Shown here one piece after another: positions 43,971-51,207 of a DNA stretch of 64,000 nucleotides. Positions within the stretch are counted from its first letter, which is position 1, and each line of letters begins with the position of its first letter. The stretch comes from JAVVEG01 sp041751425. Its GTDB lineage: Bacteria; Pseudomonadota; Gammaproteobacteria; Pseudomonadales; Pseudohongiellaceae. A model generated the notes under the pieces. It was not told the DNA's origin. It ran no database searches and was given only the letters and a program-made list of their open reading frames with translations. Both the position numbers and the translations under genes were made by a program. The DNA is taken from the NCBI GenBank assembly GCA_041751425.1, contig JBGSXL010000017.1, positions 62,001 to 126,000 of the forward strand, read 5' to 3'.

Positions 43971-44330
43971 ATGTCTTCTGAAGTCGGTCAACAGCACCCA
44001 CTGGGTGTCTATCTCAAGATCTGGATACTGCTTTTCATACTCAGCGCTTTCAGCTACATGGTTGATTATGTGGATGTACAAGGGTATCTGCGCTGGACAT
44101 TAATACTGATATTCATGTTCCTGAAGGCGGGTTTCATCATCGCTATATTCATGCATGTGATGTGGGAAAGGATGGCATTGATCACAACCATCTTAGGACC
44201 ACCCATGGTGCTCCTGGTTTTAATTCTGCTCATGGCAATAGAAGGTGATTACACTTTTGGAGCGAGAGTCGATTATCTCGGTCAGGAAGGTAACGCAGAA
44301 AGAATTCGTGTGGATCACGGCGCGCACTAA
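43971..44330 (+). CDS. cytochrome c oxidase subunit IV-type small membrane protein
   Basis: A 119-residue protein with three hydrophobic helices (YLKIWILLFILSAFSYMVDY; LRWTLILIFMFLKAGFIIAI; ALITTILGPPMVLLVLILLM), matching the bacterial COX4 family, with FMFLKAGFIIAIFMHVMWER as the signature. Last gene of the second oxidase operon; RBS AGGGGAGC. It stabilises or assembles subunit I in related oxidases. A strong terminator follows at 44387. Confidence 0.87.
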   Translation: MSSEVGQQHPLGVYLKIWILLFILSAFSYMVDYVDVQGYLRWTLILIFMFLKAGFIIAIFMHVMWERMALITTILGPPMVLLVLILLMAIEGDYTFGARVDYLGQEGNAERIRVDHGAH

Positions 44331-44386
44331 CGCGTCTAGTTACACAATTGATATACAGCTAAAAGAAACGACCGATGTAAATCCCA

Positions 44387-44420
44387 TCAGGCGCTGACAA
44401 TCAAATTTGTCAGCGCCTGA
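44387..44420. terminator. perfect 14-bp hairpin between convergent oxidase loci
   Basis: TCAGGCGCTGACAA at 44387-44400 is perfectly complemented by TTGTCAGCGCCTGA at 44407-44420 around a 6-nt loop, followed by ATTCGTTTTG. It lies between the end of the second oxidase operon (+) and the end of the SCO-like gene (-), and can terminate both. Confidence 0.85.
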
Positions 44421-44436
44421 ATTCGTTTTGGCGCAA

Positions 44437-45084
44437 TCAACCCAGGCTTGAGTATTTCAGCAGGCGATCCAGATCTGTTTTGATTTCCTGATGGGTATGA
44501 GCATCTGTGTAATACATCATGACATTCCCCACCGGGTCTACCAGAAATACATAGTTAGTGGAGCTAAGATCCAGATCTACGCCTGCGCTACTCAGAGTCT
44601 GCGCGATAACATTCTGGTCAGCAAAAGCTATTCCCATGCTGGGATATGTTTCTCTGAACAAATTTTTGTTTTCGTCAGAGATTGGCGCGGTTGCTGTATG
44701 CAGAAAATAACGTCTGACTCTGGGTGTGTTCTTGCCTAGTCTGGCATGTAATTGCTGCAGATAATGAATTCTTTCTTTACATGCCGTTTCACAGTGCGCG
44801 GCTGTCACATAAACCATCAACCAGGGCTGAGTCTGATATTCATCAGCATCAATTCCCTCGATAATTTCTTCAAAAGATCTGAACTGCGTATCCCCGGTTT
44901 CATCGCGCATATCCAGAGCAGTGATATCTGCAGGGGGCAGTATCAATTGCCCCTTGTTCACGGTGCCACCAATAGCTCCCGACTCCACTGCTGATTTAAA
45001 CGACAAAGTAGCCACCGTGACTGGCAACGCCGTGATCAACAGTAAAAAGGTAAGTTTAAGTTTGCTTTTCAATTCTGGTTTCAT
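44437..45084 (-). CDS. SCO-like transmembrane protein of the caa3 oxidase operon
   Basis: A 215-residue membrane-anchored protein (N-terminal helix LTFLLLITALPVTVATL) with a thioredoxin-like domain. The CxxxC motif is TAAHCETACKERI; the distal histidine of true SCO1 is not evident, since the matching region reads YVFLVDPVGNVMMYY. Such proteins follow surf1 in Pseudomonas-type cox operons, and their role in oxidase assembly is probable but unproven. RBS AGGA precedes ATG. In related operons ctaA would be next; here the second oxidase operon is. Confidence 0.8.
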   Translation of the reverse strand: MKPELKSKLKLTFLLLITALPVTVATLSFKSAVESGAIGGTVNKGQLILPPADITALDMRDETGDTQFRSFEEIIEGIDADEYQTQPWLMVYVTAAHCETACKERIHYLQQLHARLGKNTPRVRRYFLHTATAPISDENKNLFRETYPSMGIAFADQNVIAQTLSSAGVDLDLSSTNYVFLVDPVGNVMMYYTDAHTHQEIKTDLDRLLKYSSLG

Positions 45085-45099
45085 CTTGGATCCTATTTG

Positions 45100-45873
45100 T
45101 TACGGTCTTGTCCCGTTGCTACTGCCTTTCCCGGGTTCGATCACTTGCGAGTCCCCGACTTCAGGGTGTCTGATACTTGCATACAGGAACAGGAGTAGGA
45201 GCACTGCTGCCATCACGAACCATTGCACGGCATAGGCCCGGTGTTTCTCCGGCATCATGTTCATCAGTTGCCATCCAGTAGTCAACGCACCGGGCGAATC
45301 ATCTGCCAGTCTTACCGTATACGGGAAGATATCAGGTTCCGTCAATGAGTTGGCAAAGGCTGGCATATCTATGCGTTGTACTAATCGCGGCCATTGCTCC
45401 GTTGCCTCTTCGCTACCCAGCATAAACTGCTCACCAACGGGGACATAGATACTGCCCCGAATTTCCAGATTACCTTCTACTGTTGGTATTGCCGGCAAAT
45501 TATCTCTGCTACTTCCTTGCGCAACCCAGCCTCGGTTTATCAGTATCAGCTCATCTTCGTCAGTACGAAAAGGAGTAATTACTTCAAATCCCGCGCTGCC
45601 CTCGCGAATTCTGTTGTCTAAAAGAAAGCTGCGTTGAGTGTCGTAGCTTCCGGTCGCTTTCACTTTTAGAAACGCTGGCGATTCAGTTTCTATATCTACA
45701 AGTTCCAATTCGACTTCCGGTGCCTGCAAACGCATTTCGTAGTTGGTTTGCAGTGCCGTTTTTTCCTGCTCTCTATCCAACTGCCAGAAACCAAAACTGA
45801 TTAGCACGGGCATAAAAAATAGCGTGAACAACGCCAGTTTCCAGTTTGGTTTGAATGTACTTTGCAAGAACAT
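45100..45873 (-). CDS. SURF1 family cytochrome oxidase biogenesis protein
   Basis: A 257-residue membrane protein with a helix at each end (LALFTLFFMPVLISFGFWQL and AYAVQWFVMAAVLLLLFLYA) and the SURF1 periplasmic domain between (RSFLLDNRIREGSAGFEVITPF, LILINRGWVA, and GWQLMNMMPEKHRAYAVQW). SURF1 helps insert heme A into subunit I. Start: ATG at 45873 with GAGG just upstream; a longer frame to 45942 overlaps the divergent DUF2909 upstream region. Confidence 0.92.
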   Translation of the reverse strand: MFLQSTFKPNWKLALFTLFFMPVLISFGFWQLDREQEKTALQTNYEMRLQAPEVELELVDIETESPAFLKVKATGSYDTQRSFLLDNRIREGSAGFEVITPFRTDEDELILINRGWVAQGSSRDNLPAIPTVEGNLEIRGSIYVPVGEQFMLGSEEATEQWPRLVQRIDMPAFANSLTEPDIFPYTVRLADDSPGALTTGWQLMNMMPEKHRAYAVQWFVMAAVLLLLFLYASIRHPEVGDSQVIEPGKGSSNGTRP

Positions 45874-46013
45874 AACCTCGATCAGTGTTGCCGACTTGCC
45901 ATTGTTTAGTGCGAGCTGATTGTAACGGTATAGCTTAAGCAACTGATTTGCTATTATCAGACTTTCTAAAATTTGCGCTGCCTGTTTATCAGGCAGGAGA
46001 CTTGGTGTTTGTT

Positions 46014-46220
46014 ATGCTGAAAACAGTAATTGTGCTACTGCTCGCAGGTATCCTGATCAGTCTTGCTTTTGGGTTCGTCTTTTTCTTCAAGGACAAGGGC
46101 CGCTCAAAACGAGTGCTATATGCCCTGGGTGTTCGCGTAACGTTAGCCGTTATCCTGATAGTCTGCGTTTTCTACGGACTTATGACCGGGGAGTTAACTT
46201 TTCAGGCTCCCTGGAACTGA
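46014..46220 (+). CDS. DUF2909 twin transmembrane protein
   Basis: A 68-residue protein with two helices (VIVLLLAGILISLAFGFVFF; VTLAVILIVCVFYGLMTG) joined by a basic loop KDKGRSKRVLYALG. The family occurs in the cox operons of many gammaproteobacteria between coxC and surf1 and is taken to act in oxidase assembly. It is on the plus strand, opposite to its neighbours. I prefer ATG at 46014 (GGAGAC about 12 nt upstream); an in-frame codon at 45948 would add 22 residues. Confidence 0.8.
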   Translation: MLKTVIVLLLAGILISLAFGFVFFFKDKGRSKRVLYALGVRVTLAVILIVCVFYGLMTGELTFQAPWN

Positions 46221-46226
46221 TTGAAT

Positions 46227-46259
46227 AAGGAAGGGCTCTCGTAATCAAGAGCCTTCCTT
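46227..46259. terminator. hairpin between DUF2909 gene and coxC
   Basis: AAGGAAGGGCTCT at 46227-46239 pairs with AGAGCCTTCCTT at 46248-46259 (one bulged G) around an 8-nt loop, followed by GCTTTGC. It lies 6 bp after the DUF2909 stop and 80 bp beyond the coxC stop on the other strand, so it can serve both directions. Confidence 0.75.
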
Positions 46260-46339
46260 GCTTTGCAGTAGTGCGATACTTCGATACTACTTGCTCTCTT
46301 AAGCCAGGAACCGCATAACTAAAGGCAGTGCAACCTGGG

Positions 46340-47266
46340 TCAGAACAAGTACACGAATATGAACAGGCCCACCCAGACGACATCTACAAAGTGCCAGTAC
46401 CAGGATGTTGCTTCGAAACCAAAATGATCCTCTGGTTTGAAATGCCCTTTGATGGCACGTGCCAGCATAACAGCCAGCATGAAAGTGCCCAGCGTCACGT
46501 GAAAGCCGTGGAAGCCGGTCAACATGAAGAATGTTGAGCCATAAATTCCGGAATCCAGAGTCACCCCGTAGTGCCCGTAAGCTTCTACATATTCCAGAAC
46601 CTGCAGAGCCAGGAATATGATACCCAGCGCTACTGTTATTGCCAGCCAGCGGATCAATCCTTTGCGATTTTCAGCCTTCAGTGCTGTATGCGCGATATGC
46701 ACAGTCACACTGGAAGAGATCAAAATAACCGTGTTCCAGAACGGCAGGTACTTGGCAAAGAATGCCAGACTCCATTCGGCGACACTTAAGCTTTCAACCG
46801 GGTTGACGAACAGATTCGGATTTGGATTAACCATCACAGGCCATGCGGCATCGAACTCCGGCCAAAGCATATCTCCGGTTATTCCTTTGTCGCCTTCGCC
46901 ACCCAACCACGGCACCACAAATGCTCTGATGTAGAACAGGGCGCCAAAGAATGCCGCGAAAAACATCACTTCCGAGAAAATAAACCAGCCCATGCCCCAC
47001 ACATAAGAGCGCTTCAACTGATCGCTGTTCATGCCGGCGTGATTTTCGCGTATCACTGTGCTGAACCATTGAAAGAGCACGAACGCCAGCATGACGAAAC
47101 CAATCAGCGCCATCCAGGTTGAACCCGTGGCACTGGAGCTGGCTTTGATATCGTTAAGCACATTCCCCAAACCGAAAACGGTCAGGAACAAACCAATAGA
47201 TGCAAAAAACGGCAGCTTGGTTTGTTCGGGTACGTAATATGAATTCGGGGAGCTTCCGCTGGCCAT
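46340..47266 (-). CDS. coxC: cytochrome c oxidase subunit III
   Basis: A 308-residue seven-helix subunit III, standard for the aa3/caa3 type. Visible motifs are VWGMGWFIFSEVMFFAAFFGA, NTVILISSSVTVHIAHTAL, STFFMLTGFHGFHVTLGTFM and ATSWYWHFVDVVWVGLFIFV. Located downstream of ctaG in the leftward oxidase operon. It terminates before the convergent DUF2909 gene. Confidence 0.95.
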   Translation of the reverse strand: MASGSSPNSYYVPEQTKLPFFASIGLFLTVFGLGNVLNDIKASSSATGSTWMALIGFVMLAFVLFQWFSTVIRENHAGMNSDQLKRSYVWGMGWFIFSEVMFFAAFFGALFYIRAFVVPWLGGEGDKGITGDMLWPEFDAAWPVMVNPNPNLFVNPVESLSVAEWSLAFFAKYLPFWNTVILISSSVTVHIAHTALKAENRKGLIRWLAITVALGIIFLALQVLEYVEAYGHYGVTLDSGIYGSTFFMLTGFHGFHVTLGTFMLAVMLARAIKGHFKPEDHFGFEATSWYWHFVDVVWVGLFIFVYLF

Positions 47267-47299
47267 CGTTCAATTCTCCAAAAGTATGATTTCTGTCGT

Positions 47300-47857
47300 T
47301 TAATTTTTAGCTAGTGCTACTTCTTCTTTTGTTATGTCGTAAAGAGAATAGGCCAGCGTCAGCTTGGTCACTCGCTCTGGAATATTTTCGTCTACGAAAA
47401 AGCGCAGTGCCATGTCGATTTCTTCGCCGGGTTGCAGGGTTTGTTCCTGGAAGCAGAAACATTCAACCTTGTTCAGGTACGCTGCCGCTGAATTCGGTGC
47501 CACGCTCGGTATTGCCTGCCCAGTCATTACTCTGTCGGTCGGGTTTTTTACCCGGTAGCTGACAACCCTTACTTCACCGGGATTAACGCTGACCTGTGAT
47601 TCATTGGCCTTGAACTCCCAGACCATGCCGGCATTATTCTGCGCTGTAAACTGTACAGTTACTTTGCGGTTTTCCTGTACTGTCAGGTTCAGTTCGGAAG
47701 CCTCATAACGCCCGGAAGTCTTGCCGTTAAGTCCGGTAATATCACAAATCACATCATAAAGAGGAACCAGAGCAAAGCCGAAAGCAAACATACCAACAAC
47801 TGAAAAAAGCAGTTTGGTTACCAGCTTCTTATTGCTTGTCTTGTTTGCTTCACTCAT
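47300..47857 (-). CDS. ctaG: cytochrome c oxidase assembly protein Cox11/CtaG
   Basis: A 185-residue membrane-anchored copper chaperone. One N-terminal helix (LLFSVVGMFAFGFALVPLYD) leads into the immunoglobulin-like periplasmic domain carrying the copper-binding CFCF motif in NKVECFCFQEQTL and EIDMALRFFVD. It delivers copper to the CuB site of subunit I. Its place between ctaD and coxC is the standard one. Confidence 0.95.
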   Translation of the reverse strand: MSEANKTSNKKLVTKLLFSVVGMFAFGFALVPLYDVICDITGLNGKTSGRYEASELNLTVQENRKVTVQFTAQNNAGMVWEFKANESQVSVNPGEVRVVSYRVKNPTDRVMTGQAIPSVAPNSAAAYLNKVECFCFQEQTLQPGEEIDMALRFFVDENIPERVTKLTLAYSLYDITKEEVALAKN

Positions 47858-47944
47858 TTCTGATTACCTCTTCAGACAATTGTTGCGAACTAAACTTATG
47901 ACTACCCTTCCTAACCCGAATTTTTTGGCTACCAAATATCTTAA

Positions 47945-49531
47945 CTACTGTACGCGAATAAGCTTCGGATCTGGTGGCGTTGCGAAAGTGTGGTATGGCG
48001 CCGGTGAGGGCACTGTCCACTCCAGACCCTGAGCACCTTCCCATACCTGAGCTGTTGCTTTCTTGCCACCCTTAATGCACTTGATAACAACAACCAACAG
48101 AATCAATTGCGAAGCACCGAACAAGAATCCACCAACGCTGGAGATCCAATTGAAGTCGGCGAACTGCAACGCGTAGTCAGGAATGCGTCGTGGCATGCCA
48201 GCCAGCCCCAGGAAGTGTTGTGGAAAGAACAGAATATTCACGCCTATGAACGATAACCAGAAGTGCAGCTTGCCCAGTTTCTCGTCATACATATAACCGG
48301 TCCATTTTGGCAGCCAATAATAGGCAGCGGCCATGATTGAGAATACAGCACCTGGCACCAATACATAATGGAAGTGAGCAACCACGAAGTATGTATCGTG
48401 ATACTGGAAGTCGGCCGGTGTAATCGCCAGCATCAAACCGGTGAAGCCACCCATCGTAAAGAGAACCACGAAGGCGATCGCAAACAACATCGGCGTTTCA
48501 AAAGTCATTGCACCACGGAACATCGTGGCTACCCAGTTGAAAACCTTCACACCTGTAGGTACGGCAATCAACATCGTGGCGTACATGAAGAACAACTCGC
48601 CCGCTAATGGCATACCCACTGTAAACATGTGGTGAGCCCACACGATGAAGGAAAGGAATGCAATTGATGCTGTTGCGTAAACCATGGAGTCGTAACCAAA
48701 CAGCCGTTTTCTGGCGAATGTCGGGATGATTGCAGAGACGATACCAAAGGCTGGCAGAATCATGATGTACACTTCAGGGTGACCAAAGAACCAGAACAAA
48801 TGCTGAAACAGAACCGGATCCCCACCACCGGCAGCATTAAAGAAGCTAGTGCCGAAATGGATATCAAACAACATCATGGTGACTACGCCAGCCAAAACCG
48901 GCATCACGGCAATCAACAGATACGCTGTAATCAACCACGTCCAAACGAACAGTGGCATCTTCATCAATGTCATTCCTGGGGCACGCATGTTCAGAATGGT
49001 CGCGATGATATTGATTGCGCCCATGATGGATGAGGCGCCCATCATGTGGACTGCAAAAATGAAAAACGTAACAGAGGATGGCGCATAGGTTGTCGACAGC
49101 GGTGCGTAAAATGTCCAACCGAAATTGGGCGCACCTGACGCCATGAACAACGTTGAGCTCAGCATTGCAAATGCGAATGGCAGTATCCAGAAACTCCAGT
49201 TGTTCATGCGCGGCAGCGCCATGTCTGGCGCGCCAATCATCATTGGGATCATCCAGTTGGCCAGACCTACGAAAGCAGGCATAACCGCACCGAATACCAT
49301 AATCAGACCATGCATGGTCGTCATCTGATTGAAGAAATTAGGATCTACAAACTGCAGACCCGGCTGAAATAATTCCGCACGAATAACCATGGCAAATGTT
49401 CCGCCAAGCAAGAACATGGCGAAGCTGAACCACAGGTATAAGGTACCAATATCTTTATGGTTGGTAGTGTACAACCATCGCGATAAGCCTTTCGCGGGAC
49501 CGTGATGATGATCGTCGTATGCTGCGCTCAT
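47945..49531 (-). CDS. ctaD: cytochrome c oxidase subunit I (caa3/aa3 type)
   Basis: A 528-residue catalytic subunit with 12 helices. Heme and copper ligands are all present: TTMHGLIMVFGA, FGHPEVYIMILPAFG, VWAHHMFTVGM and VAHFHYVLVPGAVF. The D-channel entry (GAPDMALPRMNN) and K-channel Lys (AVPTGVKVFNW) identify an A1-type oxidase. It lies 5 bp after coxB on the minus strand, so the two are co-expressed. It differs clearly from the second subunit I at 40803. Confidence 0.97.
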   Translation of the reverse strand: MSAAYDDHHHGPAKGLSRWLYTTNHKDIGTLYLWFSFAMFLLGGTFAMVIRAELFQPGLQFVDPNFFNQMTTMHGLIMVFGAVMPAFVGLANWMIPMMIGAPDMALPRMNNWSFWILPFAFAMLSSTLFMASGAPNFGWTFYAPLSTTYAPSSVTFFIFAVHMMGASSIMGAINIIATILNMRAPGMTLMKMPLFVWTWLITAYLLIAVMPVLAGVVTMMLFDIHFGTSFFNAAGGGDPVLFQHLFWFFGHPEVYIMILPAFGIVSAIIPTFARKRLFGYDSMVYATASIAFLSFIVWAHHMFTVGMPLAGELFFMYATMLIAVPTGVKVFNWVATMFRGAMTFETPMLFAIAFVVLFTMGGFTGLMLAITPADFQYHDTYFVVAHFHYVLVPGAVFSIMAAAYYWLPKWTGYMYDEKLGKLHFWLSFIGVNILFFPQHFLGLAGMPRRIPDYALQFADFNWISSVGGFLFGASQLILLVVVIKCIKGGKKATAQVWEGAQGLEWTVPSPAPYHTFATPPDPKLIRVQ

Positions 49532-49536
49532 GGGTT

Positions 49537-50685
49537 CTACTGTCCTTCTTGTAAAATTGCGTTAACTTCAGCAGGCTGAACCAGATCGCCGGAATTGATG
49601 CCCCAGGCGTTTCTGATATAAGTAATCACTGCAGCCAGCTCGATCGGATTCAACTGGGTGCCATACGCAGCCATTGCTGTGCCCGGAACACCATGGATCA
49701 ACAGATCAATATTTGGACGCAAGTCTCCGGTAATAATCGGGCTACCAACCAAAGCAGGGAATGCAGGTGGCAGGCCTGTTCCGGCAATCTGGTGACAAGC
49801 GACACAGTTACGCTGATAAACCTGCTCACCCATAGTCATGGATTCTTCCAGGGTTACCACATTGTTTGCCATCTCGCGGGTGATACGTGCCTGTTCCTGC
49901 TGCTCGGCATACCAGGTGTCAAACTCATCCTGCTCTACAGCATGAACTACTATCGGCATGAACCCGTGGTCAATGCCACACAGTTCGGTGCATTGTCCGC
50001 GGTAGATTCCCGGCTCTTCCACTAGCACCCAGGTTTCATTGATAAAGCCGGGTATTGCATCTTTCTTGATCGCAAACTCGGGTACCGACCAGGAGTGAAT
50101 AACATCATTGGCAGTAACCAGAAAACGTACTTTTCGATTGATGGGTATAACCAGTGGCTTGTCTACATCAAGCAGATAGTTTTCAGCTTTGGGAATTTGA
50201 TTGGCGATTTCTTCGCGCGACGTACTCATCACGCTGAAAAAGGAAACTTCTTCTTCATCCGGGCTCGCGCTCAGATATCTATATTCCCAACGCCACTGGT
50301 AGCCGATAACGGTAATATCGAGCTCGGACTCTGATGCATCATAAGCCTGCGTCAGAACACGGGTTGCCGGAATAGCCATCAGGATCAGTATCAGAAATGG
50401 AATCAGGGTCCAGACAATTTCCACTTTCGCACTTTCGTGGAAACTTGCCGGTACAGCGCCGCGAGATTTGCGGTGGAATACAATGGAAACCAGCATCGCG
50501 CCGAATACCACTACTCCTATCGCCACACACCACCAGAGGATCTGCATGTGAAGATCGTATGTATCTCTACTGATTTGGGTTACACCCTGGGGCATATTAA
50601 GTTCCCAGGCTGCCTGAAGATTAGCACTCCACAATGTGAGCATGCTGATACCCAGGCCTAACCACAGCTTAGCTTTAGGCAACAT
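49537..50685 (-). CDS. coxB: cytochrome c oxidase subunit II with one fused cytochrome c domain
   Basis: A 382-residue subunit II. The N-terminal signal sequence (SMLTLWSANLQAAW) is followed by two transmembrane helices (ILWWCVAIGVVVFGAMLVSI; VWTLIPFLILILMAIPATRV), a cupredoxin domain with CuA ligands Cys232, Glu234, Cys236, His240 and Met243 (CTELCGIDHGFM) plus the His of DVIHSW, and a C-terminal cytochrome c domain (CVACH at 294-298). This makes the enzyme a caa3 type. I chose ATG at 50685, with GGAGAC 6-8 nt upstream; the ATG at 50700 lacks a binding site. Confidence 0.95.
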   Translation of the reverse strand: MLPKAKLWLGLGISMLTLWSANLQAAWELNMPQGVTQISRDTYDLHMQILWWCVAIGVVVFGAMLVSIVFHRKSRGAVPASFHESAKVEIVWTLIPFLILILMAIPATRVLTQAYDASESELDITVIGYQWRWEYRYLSASPDEEEVSFFSVMSTSREEIANQIPKAENYLLDVDKPLVIPINRKVRFLVTANDVIHSWSVPEFAIKKDAIPGFINETWVLVEEPGIYRGQCTELCGIDHGFMPIVVHAVEQDEFDTWYAEQQEQARITREMANNVVTLEESMTMGEQVYQRNCVACHQIAGTGLPPAFPALVGSPIITGDLRPNIDLLIHGVPGTAMAAYGTQLNPIELAAVITYIRNAWGINSGDLVQPAEVNAILQEGQ

Positions 50686-51207
50686 TCGCCGTGTCTCCAT
50701 ATTTAAAGAAAAAGGCTAAAAATAAATTGTCGAGTTTTTACCCGACTATGAATCCGCAATTTATGCGCTTCGTTAAACTGTACGTTCGACTTATTGTTTT
50801 GATTCACCAGGACCTCGATTGCATGCAGCCAGGGCCCAAAGCCCAAGTCTCATTACAGAGTAGAACTGGAGTCCATGTGCGGAGCCGATTATGCTCTGCC
50901 CAAATTTTGGTCGATAAAACTCAGCAACTTTGACAAATTGTTGTCAGTTTAGCTTGCTTCATCCATTCCGAGGCAGGAGTTTCCTAATCGATTTCCACGT
51001 ACTACGAGCGAATCACCTTCTGAAAAGCCCAGAAAACATGTGTATTCGCCCAATTCTCGCGGGTGCAATCACGGCGACGCGCATTATAACAACAGTCGCC
51101 AGAAAAATACTATCCTCATTCAAGCGCAACCCACAGCCTGTACCTTACCCGCTTGGATTCAGAGGCGCAATTATTAATGGTATGCGGAGACGGAACTTTG
51201 AGGAAAA
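50686..51207. other. gene-free interval between coxB and prlC
   Basis: About 520 bp upstream of the leftward coxB operon and downstream of prlC. Short frames occur but none has coding character or a binding site. On the minus strand TTGTCA near 50938 and TTTATC near 50918 could be promoter elements for coxB, but the spacing is poor. I see no repeat, RNA gene or terminator of note. Confidence 0.4.

Noticed and set aside
43971..44330. Possibility that the small gene after the subunit III pair is a bo3-type CyoD, making the second cluster a quinol oxidase
   Set aside because: Subunit II of the cluster has a complete CuA site and cytochrome c domains, so the enzyme must take electrons from cytochrome c.
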